DNA of 63,221 bases from Microvirga sp. KLBC 81 (GCF_003075415.1 NZ_QDAH01000033.1:1-63221); one strand, 5' to 3'. Positions 16,973-26,156 are shown, counted from the first letter of the stretch. A program made the numbers and translations. The notes: a model not told the origin generated them from the sequence alone.

Positions 16973-17575
16973 TTAGAAGGGGTTCCAGGTCGGTTCGGGC
17001 GTGAACTTCAGGTAGCCCATGTTGACGCCGAGCCGGGCGCCGACGCCGGTGCGGATCGGAACCACGACCATCTCGTCCGCCGCCAGCGCCGTCACGCCGA
17101 AGCCGCCGATGAAATAGGCCGAGCCGTCGATGCCGACGAAGCGCTTATAAAGGGCATCCGTGAAGGGCATGTTGTAGACCAGCATCATGGTCCGGGCGCC
17201 TTCGCCGCCAAAATCGAAGCCGACGGAAGGTCCCTGCCAGAAGACTCTGCGCTCGCCCGCATTGCGGGTGAACAGCTTGCCTTCACCGTAGCGCAGGCCG
17301 CCGACGATGGCGCCCGAGGCTTCCTGGCCGAGGATGTACCCATTGGGCTCACCCCAGCGGCGGACGGCTTCTTCGAGAGCCGAGGCCAAACCGCGGGAGG
17401 CTGAGCCGAAGAACTGATGACCCGACTCGACCAATTCATTGGAGTTGAAGGAATTCGGGGTGCCCGGATAGCTCGCATAGGCGCGCTGGGTGGTCTGGGC
17501 GGAAGCCTGAAGGGGGAGGGCGCCGACAAGGGCGGCCAAAGCAGCCGCAGCAGCCAATGAAAGGCGGAAGCGCAT
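16973..17575 (-). CDS. eipA: EipA-like envelope integrity protein (DUF1134)
   Basis: 200 residues with a signal peptide (RFRLSLAAAAALAALVGALP, cleavage after QASA). The rest matches DUF1134: YILGQEASGAIVGGLRYGEG, then VFWQGPSVGFDFGGEG, then MMLVYNM and GFGVTALAADEMVVVPIRTG. In Brucella and Caulobacter, EipA is a small periplasmic beta-barrel protein needed for normal cell envelope integrity and, in Brucella, linked to lipopolysaccharide O-chain. The same role is inferred here from family membership. Confidence 0.88.
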   Translation of the reverse strand: MRFRLSLAAAAALAALVGALPLQASAQTTQRAYASYPGTPNSFNSNELVESGHQFFGSASRGLASALEEAVRRWGEPNGYILGQEASGAIVGGLRYGEGKLFTRNAGERRVFWQGPSVGFDFGGEGARTMMLVYNMPFTDALYKRFVGIDGSAYFIGGFGVTALAADEMVVVPIRTGVGARLGVNMGYLKFTPEPTWNPF

Positions 17576-17718
17576 GGGCTATCTCCTCGTATGAGACAGG
17601 GGACGAGCCGGCTTTTTGAGGCCGGACGGCTTCTATCGGGCCCCGACTTTACGAGCATCAACCCTAACAATGTCTGTACAAGCGGCGCTTTAGTGCCGCA
17701 GGGAGAGATCCGGAGACC

Positions 17719-18627
17719 TCAAGCCGCAGCGACCGGCAGGTCCAGCTTGGGGGCGAGAGAGGTGTCCCCCATGGCAGCGAAGGGGCCGTTCCGATAGCCT
17801 CGATCCTCATGGCCATAGGTGAGGGGAACACTGCCCGGACCGACGACGCTGCCTCCGGCGCAGCTGAGAATGTGGTCGCCCGCCGCCGTATCCCACTCCA
17901 TGGTCGCCCCGCAGCGCACATAGATATCGGCCTCGCCCGAGGCGATGAGGCAGAACTTCAGGGCAGACGACGTCATGCGCCTTGTGCCGATGGAGAGCAC
18001 CGAAAGGCAGGCCTCCGTGGCGATATCGCCATGACGGCGGCTGACCAGCGCCACGAGGCCATCTTCGGGGGCTTGCCTGACCTTGACCTCCCGCCACTCG
18101 AATGTGCTGTCGCCTACTGCGGGCATGGTGCTCATCTGGGCGGTTGTGCCGGCAATCCAGATGGAGCCCATGGCCGGAGCTGCGACAGCGGCGGCCATGG
18201 GGCGGTTCCCGCGGATGAGGGCGATGTTGACGCTGTATTCCCCCGTGCCGTTGAGAAAGTCGCCCGTGCCGTCAAGGGGATCGACCAGGAAGAAGAACTC
18301 GCCCCTATGGGCGGTGCTCGCCGTTTCCTCCGCCACCACCGGCACCCCGGGCCAAGCCTCGTTCAGGCGGCGAATGATCAGCTGTTCCGCCGCCAGATCG
18401 GCTGCCGTGGTTGGGCTTCCGTCGTCCTTGATACGCTTTTCGACCAAGGCATTTTCCATGCCCCGCAGCAGATGAGCGGCCTCCGAGGCGATCGGGGCCA
18501 GCTTCAGGGCGATGTCTTCAGGATGAGAGTCATCGAGGCGCATAATAAACTTGTGCCTGTTCTCGGAAGACCTGTCGATCTCTTTTGCCTTCTTTCCAAA
18601 GAACTCGTAGCCGAGTATCCGGTTCAC
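17719..18627 (-). CDS. cysQ: 3'(2'),5'-bisphosphate nucleotidase CysQ
   Basis: 302 residues in the full frame; an ATG at 18543 (MRLDDSHPED) fits the usual family N-terminus better and may be the real start. The enzyme removes the 3' phosphate of PAP, a by-product of sulfate assimilation. Inositol-monophosphatase-fold motifs are VVAEET, DPLDGTGDF (metal binding) and MEWDTAAGDHILSCAGG. DPLDGTGDF differs from the usual DPLDGTKEF only at two positions. It is a Mg-dependent cytosolic enzyme. No sulfate genes are adjacent. Confidence 0.9.
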   Translation of the reverse strand: MNRILGYEFFGKKAKEIDRSSENRHKFIMRLDDSHPEDIALKLAPIASEAAHLLRGMENALVEKRIKDDGSPTTAADLAAEQLIIRRLNEAWPGVPVVAEETASTAHRGEFFFLVDPLDGTGDFLNGTGEYSVNIALIRGNRPMAAAVAAPAMGSIWIAGTTAQMSTMPAVGDSTFEWREVKVRQAPEDGLVALVSRRHGDIATEACLSVLSIGTRRMTSSALKFCLIASGEADIYVRCGATMEWDTAAGDHILSCAGGSVVGPGSVPLTYGHEDRGYRNGPFAAMGDTSLAPKLDLPVAAA

Positions 18628-18720
18628 GTTCTCTTTCCTGTTTGGCGATATTCGTGAGGCCGGAAATCCAGAATTTCATGAATCCAACGCTGAACTTACG
18701 GTTTACTACCCGGAGCCCTT

Positions 18721-19362
18721 ATGGCCACCATCTCCCTTGATTCGCTCGACCTTGCCGCCCTCCTTTGCTCGCGCGTCTGCCACGACGTGATTTCGCCGGT
18801 GGGCGCGATCGTCAACGGGCTCGAGGTCCTGGAGGACGACAGCGACACCTCCATGCGCGAATTCGCGCTCGACCTGATCCAGAAGAGCGCCCGTCAGGCC
18901 TCCGCCCGCCTCCAGTTCGCCCGCCTTGCCTTCGGCGCGGCAGGCTCGGCCGGAGCCTCCATCGATCTTGGCGATGCCGAGCAGGTGGCGCGCGGCCTCT
19001 TCCTCGACGACAAGATCACCTTCTCCTGGTCCTCGCCGCGCCTCCTGTTCCCGAAGAACAGGGTCAAGCTTCTCCTCAACCTGGTCATGATCGCCATCAC
19101 TGCGATCCCGCGTGGCGGCTCGATTGCAGTGATGGTGACAGGCGATGCGGAGACCTGCGAGTTCACGATCAGGGCGAAGGGGCTGAACGCACGCATCCCG
19201 GCGCACTCGCAGGAACTGCTCGCAGGCCAGTCGGAAACCGGCACGGTGGATGCCCATGGCATTCAGATCTACTACGCCGGTATGGTGGCGCGTGCATCGA
19301 ACATGAACATCGCCTTCAGCATCGATGGCGATGAGGTGACGATCAAGTCGGCTAGTGTTTGA
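18721..19362 (+). CDS. chpT: Histidine phosphotransferase ChpT
   Basis: 213 residues. In Alphaproteobacteria ChpT passes phosphate from the hybrid kinase CckA to CtrA and CpdR. The phosphoacceptor H21 lies in SRVCHDVISPVGAIVNGLE, the DHp-like helix of the family, and the rest has the degenerate ATPase-like fold (RLLFPKNRVKLLLNLVMIA; HGIQIYYAGMVARA). Length matches known ChpT. The ctrA gene is 300 bases downstream on the other strand, a functional pairing. Confidence 0.92.
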   Translation: MATISLDSLDLAALLCSRVCHDVISPVGAIVNGLEVLEDDSDTSMREFALDLIQKSARQASARLQFARLAFGAAGSAGASIDLGDAEQVARGLFLDDKITFSWSSPRLLFPKNRVKLLLNLVMIAITAIPRGGSIAVMVTGDAETCEFTIRAKGLNARIPAHSQELLAGQSETGTVDAHGIQIYYAGMVARASNMNIAFSIDGDEVTIKSASV

Positions 19363-19372
19363 TGTAGCGTCA

Positions 19373-19522
19373 ATGTCATCCCGGACGAGGCGCAGCGGAG
19401 ATCCGGGATCGTATGATCGATCTGGCACTGTCATTCCGGCGAAGGCCGGGATCCATAACCACGACGACACTCCAGTCTGCATCCACAGTGTTTATGAATT
19501 CCCGCCTGCGCGGGAAGGACAG
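19373..19522. repeat. Cluster of three short interspersed palindromic repeats
   Basis: Three imperfect palindromes lie in tandem between chpT and ctrA. One is built on gtcatcccggac with gatccgggat, one on tcattccggcgaaggccggg, and one on ttcccgcctgcgcgggaa. The first two have the form of REP-like units that are very common between genes in many Alphaproteobacteria. They may act as transcription attenuators in the chpT/ctrA convergent gap. Confidence 0.7.
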
Positions 19523-19607
19523 TCGAGGTTCAGGCACCATTCTCATGATGCGCTTCCAAATGAGTAAGCCATCGGGGATGACGAAATAAATCTCTACTCC
19601 GCACAAA

Positions 19608-19641
19608 CAAAAAAGCCCGGCGCATGGCCGGGCTTTTTTGT
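19608..19641. terminator. Bidirectional terminator between chpT and ctrA
   Basis: The near-perfect inverted repeat aaaaaagcccggc / gccgggctttttt has A and T runs on both sides. It lies 17 bases after the ctrA stop and can end transcription from both directions. Confidence 0.9.
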
Positions 19642-19657
19642 TTCATTGTCGTGTCGC

Positions 19658-20359
19658 TCAGATCGCGATGCGCTCGTCGGACTCGTTCGGCTCGCGCAGC
19701 ACGTAGCCGCGGCCCCACACGGTCTCAATGTAGTTCTTGCCCTGCGATGCGTTGGCGAGCTTCTTGCGCAGCTTGCAGATGAAGACGTCGATGATCTTCA
19801 GTTCCGGCTCGTCCATGCCGCCATAGAGATGATTGAGGAACATCTCCTTCGTGAGCGTCGTGCCCTTGCGCAGCGAGAGGAGCTCCAGCATCTGATATTC
19901 CTTGCCGGTCAGATGCACGCGAGCGCCGCTCACTTCGACAGTCTTGGTGTCGAGGTTCACGATGAGATCGCCGGTGGTAATCACAGATTGCGCATGGCCC
20001 TTCGAACGACGCACGATGGCGTGGATGCGGGCCACCATCTCGTCCTTGTGGAAGGGCTTTGTCAGATAATCGTCGGCTCCGAAGCCGAGACCCTTCACCT
20101 TGTCCTCGATGCCGGCCATGCCGGAGAGGATCAGGATCGGTGTCTTCACCTTCGCGACGCGCAGCGTGCGCAGAACCTCGTAACCCGACATGTCGGGAAG
20201 ATTCAGGTCGAGAAGGATGATGTCGTAGTCGTAGAGCTTGCCGAGGTCGATGCCCTCTTCGCCGAGATCCGTCGTATAGATATTGAAGTTCTCGGACTTC
20301 AGCATCAGCTCGATGCTTTGCGCAGTTGCGCTGTCGTCTTCGATGAGAAGTACGCGCAT
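19658..20359 (-). CDS. ctrA: Cell-cycle master regulator CtrA
   Basis: 233 residues, OmpR/PhoB class. The receiver has the phosphoacceptor D51 ([16 protein letters not shown]) and K in YLTKPFHK. The winged-helix output domain contains [17 protein letters not shown] and [16 protein letters not shown] text ([13 protein letters not shown]), ending [10 protein letters not shown], which is typical of CtrA. It controls replication, division and flagellar genes in Alphaproteobacteria. ChpT, its phosphodonor, and SciP, its inhibitor, are in the same window. The upstream region has GANTC methylation sites and a CtrA half-site. Confidence 0.96.
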   Translation of the reverse strand: MRVLLIEDDSATAQSIELMLKSENFNIYTTDLGEEGIDLGKLYDYDIILLDLNLPDMSGYEVLRTLRVAKVKTPILILSGMAGIEDKVKGLGFGADDYLTKPFHKDEMVARIHAIVRRSKGHAQSVITTGDLIVNLDTKTVEVSGARVHLTGKEYQMLELLSLRKGTTLTKEMFLNHLYGGMDEPELKIIDVFICKLRKKLANASQGKNYIETVWGRGYVLREPNESDERIAI

Positions 20360-20875
20360 TGTTATTCCCCAGCCCTTGCCCTGGAGCTTGCGTGTAGCTT
20401 GCGGCTACCCATCCGCCACCGGGCCAGCGGCGGATGCCCTTTTGCACTGATTCGTAACGCTAGTTCTGAATGGTTAACAAACCCTGATTCCTGCATGCAA
20501 GCGCTTAACGACATGTCTCTGCAGATCTGTTGCTCAGAGCGCATGAGCTGTGGATTCCGGGTGACCATAGGGAACCTCGTTGCTCCATTCGAAACTATTG
20601 CAAACGAAGGATTTCGCTTGCACTCGCCTGCCGTTCTCTCGAAGCCGCAGACGTAACGGGGGCAGTGTTAACGAAATCGGTAAACGAAAGGTTGACGCAA
20701 GCTCCGCGCAAGCTTCCTGAACCGCGAACAGGCGGCTAGTGGTTTGACCCTCCAATGATTTTCGTTTGCTTCGGTAAGGAAGAGTCAACTTCCATGCGTA
20801 ATGATGCCTCAGCCTCACGGATAACTGAGCGATCCGGCGGGCACCTGAAACAGCGACGTGTGGAGTTGAATCAAT
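20360..20875. promoter_or_regulatory. Divergent control region of ctrA and fliJ
   Basis: 516 bases without a supported gene. On the ctrA side there are two GATTC sites (20449-20453 and 20486-20490), matching the CcrM methylation motif GANTC, and ttaaccat on the minus strand at 20470-20477, which is the CtrA half-site. This arrangement is known for methylation-controlled, autoregulated ctrA promoters in Caulobacter. The remainder (20640-20760) is AT-richer and may hold the fliJ promoter. Binding is inferred from motifs only. Confidence 0.55.
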
Positions 20876-21277
20876 ATGAAGTCGCGGGATACGCTCATCC
20901 GCCTCAAGCGCTTTCAAGTCGACGAGAAACGTCGGAGGGTGGCGCAGATTGAGATGATGATCGCCGAGTTCGACCGCATGGCGGCTGACCTCGACCGGGA
21001 AATCGCAGTGGAAGAGCAGAAGGCCGGGATCACTGATCCGAACCATTTCGCCTATCCGACCTATGCTCGCGCCGCAGCCCAGCGGCGGGATAACCTTCGC
21101 ATGTCGGCTCAGAACCTGCACGCTCAGCTCGATGATGCCAAAGCCGAACTCGGCGAGGCCTTCGAGGAGCTCAAGAGGGCTGAGAGCCTGGAGGATCGGG
21201 AGCGCACCAGCGAGCGGACCCTGGATCCGGCCATCAGCCAGATGGGTCAGGCTCGCGCCATGCGGGCTACCGCCTGA
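20876..21277 (+). CDS. fliJ: Flagellar export chaperone FliJ
   Basis: 133 residues, almost wholly coiled coil, starting KSRDTLIRLKRFQVDEKRRR, the FliJ N-terminal pattern. FliJ is a stalk-like component of the flagellar type III export ATPase complex and helps couple FliI to the export gate. In many Rhizobiales fliI-fliJ lie divergent to ctrA; here only fliJ is present and no fliI gene is seen in the window. ATG 20876 is preceded by GGAGTTGAATCAAT. Confidence 0.8.
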   Translation: MKSRDTLIRLKRFQVDEKRRRVAQIEMMIAEFDRMAADLDREIAVEEQKAGITDPNHFAYPTYARAAAQRRDNLRMSAQNLHAQLDDAKAELGEAFEELKRAESLEDRERTSERTLDPAISQMGQARAMRATA

Positions 21278-21298
21278 TCCGTTCCTCTCTCGAGAGAT

Positions 21299-21337
21299 TG
21301 AAAAGGACGCACCGCACCAGGTGCGTCCTTTTTGTTG
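21299..21337 (+). terminator. Rho-independent terminator after fliJ
   Basis: Stem aaaaggacgcacc / ggtgcgtccttttt with a small loop, flanked by A and T runs. It probably works in both directions, also for the convergent acetyltransferase gene. Confidence 0.9.
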
Positions 21338-21343
21338 TGAGCC

Positions 21344-21955
21344 TCAGGCGAGAACCGGAATCTGCGGCGCGCACGCACGCGGGAGGAAACCCTGGATGCG
21401 TGGATCGTCCGCCACCTCAATGGCACGCCGATAGGGTGTGAATCCGGAACGCATATAGAAGGACAGTGCTCCCGGGTGGTCGAGACTGCACGTGTGGACG
21501 AAGAAGCGGCTGATCGGCCGTGCGAAGGCACGGCGGATCGCCTCGTTCATGAAAAAGCGGCCGGCTCCCTTGCCGATCACTCCGGGCACGAGGCCAAGGA
21601 AGACGAGTTCCGCTTCTCCTTGAGAGCGGAAGTCGAGTTCCAGAAGACCGATATCGTCCTTGCCATCGTTCAAAGCATAGGCCTCGACTTTTGGATCATT
21701 GAGGATGCCGGCCAGTTCCTCATCGGGCATGACCACCCGGCTGAACCAGAGCCAGGATTCGCCAATGCGGCGGTACAGAGTTCTGTAACGGTCGCGATCC
21801 TTGTTAAGAGGCTGGAGCGACCAGCCGTCCGGAATTGGTGCAGATGAAGCAGGAGGAGGGGAGCGCATTTCCAAATAGGTGACGATCGCCGCAATCTTGC
21901 CCAGCGGCAGATCCGTGTAGCCGTCGAGGTTCAGCATCGTCTGAGGGTTCGTCAT
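21344..21955 (-). CDS. GNAT-family N-acetyltransferase
   Basis: 203 residues. The GNAT acetyl-CoA-binding block reads ELVFLGLVPGVIGKGAGRFF (motif A), preceded by a strand with GLLELDFRS and followed by HTCSLDHPGALSFYMRSGF, the usual end of the fold. The substrate cannot be read from sequence. The gene is convergent with fliJ, sharing its terminator. ATG 21955 gives the normal length. Confidence 0.87.
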   Translation of the reverse strand: MTNPQTMLNLDGYTDLPLGKIAAIVTYLEMRSPPPASSAPIPDGWSLQPLNKDRDRYRTLYRRIGESWLWFSRVVMPDEELAGILNDPKVEAYALNDGKDDIGLLELDFRSQGEAELVFLGLVPGVIGKGAGRFFMNEAIRRAFARPISRFFVHTCSLDHPGALSFYMRSGFTPYRRAIEVADDPRIQGFLPRACAPQIPVLA

Positions 21956-22160
21956 GTGGCCACCTTCCGATCCGAAAAGGAAAGCAACGCTCTGTCACGG
22001 GTCTGGTTGAAGAGCAATGGAGGAAAAGCCGAGGCTGCAATCGTGCCCGGAGCGTTTGCAGGATTGGACTTTATGTCCATTCCGTCGGGAACCCGTTTCC
22101 TCTTGCGGATTGAATGGATTATGGGCACAGAAGGGAGAGCGAAGGAGCACTGCCGTCTCG

Positions 22161-23174
22161 ATGAAGAATGTGCGTGAGTTCATCTGGCCCGTGATCGGGC
22201 TTGCGGCGGTCGTAATTTCCGGTTGGCTTCTTTATCGCGAGCTGCGCGGTATGTCCCTCGATGACGTGTGGGACAGCCTCACCGCAGTTCCGGCACATCG
22301 TTACGCCATGGCCGGTCTGTCGACCCTTGTCGCTTATGCCGCTCTGGCCTGGTACGACCGGATCGCGTTGCTCCATCTCGGGGTCCGCCACATCTCGTGG
22401 TTTTTCGTATCGGTCACCTCGTTCACGACCTATGCCCTGTCCCACAATATCGGCGCCTCCGTCTTTTCAGGCGCTGTCGTGCGTTACCGGGCCTATACCT
22501 CGAAGGGCCTGAGCGCGTCGCAGATCGCCGTGCTGGTGGCGCTTTGCTCCTTCACTTTCGGACTCGGCACGATCCTGCTCGGTGGCGTGGTGCTCACCGT
22601 CAATCCAGGGCTCCTTTACCGGCTTGAGGATATGCTGCCGTCAGCACTCACCAATCCGGCAACCGCCCGGGTCGTCGGCTTCCTGCTGCTCGGCTTCGTG
22701 GCTCTTTATGTCGTGGGCTCCATTCTGCACCTGCCGCCGCTGGTGATCCGGAAGGCCAAGCTGGAATACCCGAGGCCTGCCATCATGGTGCGGCAGCTGA
22801 TCGCCGCTCCTCTCGAACTTCTGGGAGCTGCCGGCATCATCTACTTCGTGCTTCCGGCCCATCTCGAGCCCAGCTTCCTCATCGTGCTCGCGGTTTTTCT
22901 GGCCTCGTTCTCAGCTGCTCTTGTCAGCCATGCGCCTGGTGGGCTCGGCGTGTTCGAACTCGTGTTCCTCACCGCCATGCCCGACATTCCAAAGGCGGAT
23001 GTGCTGGCGGCGCTCATCATCTTCCGCCTGTTCTACCTGCTGATCCCCTTCGCCATGTCACTGGTGGTCGTGCTTCTCTTCGAGCGGGCCCGCTTGGCTC
23101 AGGCCTGGCGTACTCGGGGAGCTGTCGACACCCGCACCGTGCCGCCCCCGCCTCTCTCCTCGTCCGACCAGTAG
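22161..23174 (+). CDS. Lysylphosphatidylglycerol-synthase TM-region family protein (UPF0104)
   Basis: 337 residues from ATG 22161, with GAAGGAGC upstream; the frame extends to 22017, but those residues are polar and atypical. Eight or so hydrophobic segments include VTSFTTYALSHNIGASVFSG, VSHAPGGLGVFELVFLTAM and a C-terminal IIFRLFYLLIPFAMSL. The SHAPGGLGVFE motif is the signature of the membrane part of MprF-like proteins. The catalytic LPG synthase domain is absent, so this is a stand-alone flippase-like member of unknown substrate. Confidence 0.88.
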   Translation: MKNVREFIWPVIGLAAVVISGWLLYRELRGMSLDDVWDSLTAVPAHRYAMAGLSTLVAYAALAWYDRIALLHLGVRHISWFFVSVTSFTTYALSHNIGASVFSGAVVRYRAYTSKGLSASQIAVLVALCSFTFGLGTILLGGVVLTVNPGLLYRLEDMLPSALTNPATARVVGFLLLGFVALYVVGSILHLPPLVIRKAKLEYPRPAIMVRQLIAAPLELLGAAGIIYFVLPAHLEPSFLIVLAVFLASFSAALVSHAPGGLGVFELVFLTAMPDIPKADVLAALIIFRLFYLLIPFAMSLVVVLLFERARLAQAWRTRGAVDTRTVPPPPLSSSDQ

Positions 23175-23232
23175 GTCTCGCGAGGTGGCGCGTCTGCGTT
23201 TCGATGCGGTCCTGGGCTGAGAGAGATCCGTC

Positions 23233-23535
23233 TCAGGCTGCGAAAGTTTGTTTCTGGCCCGGCTCCGGGACGGAGAAGCCAGCTTCCATATACTCGTTCA
23301 GCTTGTTGCGCAGGGTGCGGATCGAGATGCCGAGAATGCGCGCCGCGTGGGTGCGGTTGCCGAGGCAATAGGTGAGGGTATCCAGGATCAGGTGGCGCTC
23401 CACATCGGCGATGGTGTGCCCCACCAGAATGCGCCGGAGCGCCTCGATGGTCTGATCAGCGGCGGAGGATGGTGGAAGGGCCGTATTCGAAGGAGAGAAA
23501 GCCTGCTGTTCCGGCATATCTGTAGCGCTGAGCAC
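23233..23535 (-). CDS. Small Fis-type helix-turn-helix protein
   Basis: 100 residues. The C-terminal half is a Fis-family HTH: VERHLILDTLTYCLGNRTHA, then ARILGISIRTLRNKLNEYME. This is the DNA-binding domain found at the end of NtrC-type activators such as FlbD, but the receiver and AAA+ domains are missing, so it is a stand-alone DNA-binding protein. It lies between the LPG-type membrane protein and sciP, within a cell-cycle and flagellar gene area. A role with sigma-54 or in flagellar control is inferred. Confidence 0.8.
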   Translation of the reverse strand: MLSATDMPEQQAFSPSNTALPPSSAADQTIEALRRILVGHTIADVERHLILDTLTYCLGNRTHAARILGISIRTLRNKLNEYMEAGFSVPEPGQKQTFAA

Positions 23536-23634
23536 GATTCATACCTATCTGAGTAGAGGGTAAGGATTTATGCCCAAAGTATGGTTAGGAAGATCTTAAC
23601 AGCCCAGCTTCCGCCTTCATGTTTCATGGCCCAA

Positions 23635-23672
23635 CGAAAAAGGCGCCGCCTGATGGGAGCAGCGCCTCGTCA
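23635..23672 (-). terminator. Terminator after sciP
   Basis: On the minus strand the arms aggcgc / gcgcct enclose a GC-rich loop and are followed by a T-run (ttttt). It lies just past the sciP stop. Confidence 0.65.
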
Positions 23673-23696
23673 TGTTTCGCGTTCGAGCTTTAGGGC

Positions 23697-23972
23697 TTAC
23701 TGCCGGTATTGCTGAATGCGGGTCGTCCGGAGACCGGCGAGGCCATGCTGGTCGATGGACATCTGCCAGCTCAGGAACTCCTCCGTGGTCAGCGTGTAGC
23801 GCTGGCAGGCTTCTTCCAGGCTCAGCAGGCCACCGCGAACGGCGGCGACGACTTCGGCCTTGCGGCGAATGACCCAGCGGCGGGTGCTGGAGGGCGGCAG
23901 GTCGGCAATCGTCAGGGGACTGCCATCGGGCCCAATGACATACTTGACCCTTGGGCGGTGGGGTTCGGTCAT
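23697..23972 (-). CDS. sciP: CtrA inhibitor SciP (DUF1153)
   Basis: 91 residues from ATG 23972; an ATG five codons upstream is possible. It matches DUF1153: RVKYVIGPDGSPLTIADLPP, then RRWVIRRKAEVVAAVRGGLL and LSLEEACQRYTLTTEEFLSW. In Caulobacter SciP is a small DNA-binding protein that blocks CtrA-dependent transcription early in the cell cycle. ctrA and chpT lie 4 kb away, so three CtrA-circuit members are close together here. A terminator-like hairpin follows. Confidence 0.92.
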   Translation of the reverse strand: MTEPHRPRVKYVIGPDGSPLTIADLPPSSTRRWVIRRKAEVVAAVRGGLLSLEEACQRYTLTTEEFLSWQMSIDQHGLAGLRTTRIQQYRQ

Positions 23973-24203
23973 GATACGCTCACACAAAAATTCAACGACC
24001 TTTGATAGGCTCGAACCTAAACGGCGGGACTTAATGTTTTCCTAAGCCCGTCCAAGCGGTTACGAGAGTGCCTAAGCTTAGCCATAAACGTTAACGCAGG
24101 CTTATTGCGGCACGGTTTCTCTTTAAGAATTCACCGGCGATCGCTATAGAAGGGCTTTGGCCCCTCCCGTGCGCCGCCTTGAACGGCGCCTCTGGATGGA
24201 ACG

Positions 24204-25358
24204 ATGCTCAACTCACTCGATCTTCCCAAGTCTCCCGCCGAGACCCGCGTCGTCGTCGCGATGTCGGGCGGTGTGGATTCCTCCGTCGTGGCGGCTCTCC
24301 TCAAACAGGAGGGCTATGACGTCATCGGTATTACGCTGCAGCTCTACAACCACGGCGAAGCCGCGCACCGCAAAGGCGCCTGCTGCGCCGGTCAGGACAT
24401 CTACGATGCCCGCCGCGTGGCGGAGGCTATCGGCATTCCCCATTACGTGCTCGATTACGAGGAGCGCTTCCGCGCGGCCGTGATCGACCGCTTCACCCAG
24501 AGCTATCTGGCGGGCGAGACGCCGATCCCGTGCGTGGAGTGCAACCGCTCCATCAAGTTCCGGGATCTCTTGGAAACAGCCAGGGAGCTCGGGGCAGACG
24601 TGCTCGCCACCGGCCATTACGTGGCCAGCCGCCGTCTGCCCGACGGGCGCCGCGCCCTACACCGGGCTGCCGATCCGGATCGCGACCAGAGCTACTTCCT
24701 GTATGCGACGACGCCGGAGCAGCTCGATCTGCTGCGCTTCCCCTTGGGTGAGCTGCCCAAGGAAAAGACCCGCGACCTGGCCCGCCAGTTCGGGCTGGCT
24801 GTCTCCGAGAAGGCTGATAGCCAGGACATCTGCTTCGTCACGCAGGGGCGCTACAGCGATGTGATCGAGCGACTGAAGCCCGGCGCCGTGCAGGGCGGCG
24901 AGATCGTCCATGTGGACGGCCGCGTGCTCGGTCACCATCAGGGCATCATCCACTACACGGTGGGCCAGCGGAAAGGTCTCGGTCTCTCCGTCGGCGAGCC
25001 ACTCTACGTGGTGCGCCTCGATGCCAAGGAGGCCCGCGTGGTGGTGGGTCCCCGCGAGGTCTTGGCGACCCGTCTCATCACCATCGCGGATGTGAACTGG
25101 CTCGGTGATGTGCCGCTCGAAGCCTTGGGCGAGCAGGGGATGGAGGTGGCCGTGCGGGTCCGTTCCACCCGCGAGCCGCGCCCGGCGATCTTGCGATCCA
25201 CAGGAACCGTCACTACGGTCGAGCTGTTGTCGGCGGAAGATGGGGTTTCCCCCGGTCAAGCCTGTGTCATCTATGAGAGCGATGCTCCGCGGGCACGGGT
25301 GCTTGGCGGAGGCACCATCGCCCGCACTGTTGCCGAAGCCGCTTCCGCCGCGGCTTGA
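24204..25358 (+). CDS. mnmA: tRNA 2-thiouridylase MnmA
   Basis: 384 residues, normal length. MnmA thiolates U34 of tRNA-Lys, -Glu and -Gln with ATP and sulfur relayed from a cysteine desulfurase. Visible are the PP-loop SGGVDSS (21-27), the catalytic C113 in [24 protein letters not shown]210 in DSQDICFV, and the GQRKGLG block of the C-terminal domain. ATG 24204 starts 17 residues before the PP-loop strand. Its stop lies 23 bases before the methyltransferase start. Confidence 0.95.
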   Translation: MLNSLDLPKSPAETRVVVAMSGGVDSSVVAALLKQEGYDVIGITLQLYNHGEAAHRKGACCAGQDIYDARRVAEAIGIPHYVLDYEERFRAAVIDRFTQSYLAGETPIPCVECNRSIKFRDLLETARELGADVLATGHYVASRRLPDGRRALHRAADPDRDQSYFLYATTPEQLDLLRFPLGELPKEKTRDLARQFGLAVSEKADSQDICFVTQGRYSDVIERLKPGAVQGGEIVHVDGRVLGHHQGIIHYTVGQRKGLGLSVGEPLYVVRLDAKEARVVVGPREVLATRLITIADVNWLGDVPLEALGEQGMEVAVRVRSTREPRPAILRSTGTVTTVELLSAEDGVSPGQACVIYESDAPRARVLGGGTIARTVAEAASAAA

Positions 25359-25381
25359 GGCTTCCCTCAGAAGGAACCCGT

Positions 25382-26023
25382 ATGACGGATGGAGCGACCA
25401 CGGCCCTGATGCGCAAGGCCTATGCGCGTTGGGCGCCGATCTATGACCTCGTTTATGACAAGCTGACCGAATCGGCCGCTCGCGCTGCCGTGAACGCCGC
25501 AGTCGCCTGTGGCCCTAAGGTTCTGGAGGCTGGCGTCGGCACCGGCTTGTCGCTCGGCTATTACCCCAAGCATGCCGAGGTTTACGGGGTCGATCTTTCC
25601 GAAGACATGCTGCGCCGGGCGCAAGAGAAGGTCGAGAAACGCGGCCTTGCCCATGTGAAGGGCCTGCAGGTCATGGACGTGACCAAGCTCGGCTTTCCCA
25701 GTGCGATGTTCGATGCGGTCACCGCTCAGTTCATTATTACCCTTGTGCCGGAGCCTGAGGTTGCTCTGTCTGAGTTCGCCCGCGTGCTGAAGCCCGGTGG
25801 CGAGATCGTGCTGGCCAATCACTGGGGACAACCCTCCGGCCCCATCGCGGCCCTTGAGGAAATGGCGGCGCCGATTGCCAAGGCTATCGGTTGGAGTTCC
25901 TCCTTCAAGTCGGCCAGGGTCGAGGATTGGGCCCGCAGCACCGGCAACATGGAGGTGGTCGAGCTGAGGTCCCTTTTCCCAGTCGGGTTCTTCAAGCTGA
26001 TGAGAATCAAGAAGCGGGCTTGA
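25382..26023 (+). CDS. pmtA: Phospholipid N-methyltransferase PmtA-like
   Basis: 213 residues from ATG 25382, with AAGGAACC upstream. The SAM-binding motif VLEAGVGTGLSLGYYP is followed by VYGVDLSEDMLRRAQ and by FIITLVPEPEVALSEFARVLKPGGEIVLANH. The N-terminal YARWAPIYDLVYDKL and the overall length match Rhodobacter-type PmtA enzymes, which methylate phosphatidylethanolamine stepwise to phosphatidylcholine. A related cytosolic methyltransferase is the alternative. It follows mnmA on the same strand. Confidence 0.83.
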   Translation: MTDGATTALMRKAYARWAPIYDLVYDKLTESAARAAVNAAVACGPKVLEAGVGTGLSLGYYPKHAEVYGVDLSEDMLRRAQEKVEKRGLAHVKGLQVMDVTKLGFPSAMFDAVTAQFIITLVPEPEVALSEFARVLKPGGEIVLANHWGQPSGPIAALEEMAAPIAKAIGWSSSFKSARVEDWARSTGNMEVVELRSLFPVGFFKLMRIKKRA

Positions 26024-26041
26024 TGGCCCGCTCTTCTTTTG
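26014..26041 (+). terminator. Terminator after pmtA
   Basis: Stem agcgggc / gcccgct with a short loop, overlapping the last codons, followed by cttctttt. A longer palindromic repeat starts ten bases further on. Confidence 0.75.
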
Positions 26042-26047
26042 TGCGTT

Positions 26048-26156
26048 AAAGCATCGGACCTAAAGGTGGATTCCACTTTTGGGTCCGATGCGTCCTTTGC
26101 CAGAGGAGTGCATCGTCGGGGCGGAAAACCGGGTCCACTCTTCCGCATGATGCGCC
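26048..26156. repeat. Interspersed palindromic repeat, family A, copy 1
   Basis: A 41-base palindrome (26051-26091; arms start gcatcggacc and end gggtccgatgc, with a central ggattccac) is followed by a second part containing accgggtccact and ttccgcatgatgc. The same layout recurs at 26538 and 62885. This copy is the most diverged of the three. Confidence 0.8.

Noticed and set aside
19646..20656. 336-codon plus-strand frame opposite ctrA
   Set aside because: Antisense shadow of ctrA and its promoter region.
24204..25358. mnmA as part of the phosphorothioation sulfur pathway
   Set aside because: It is a housekeeping tRNA gene outside the island, with its own canonical motifs; closeness to the ssp genes results from the tRNA-Met integration site.
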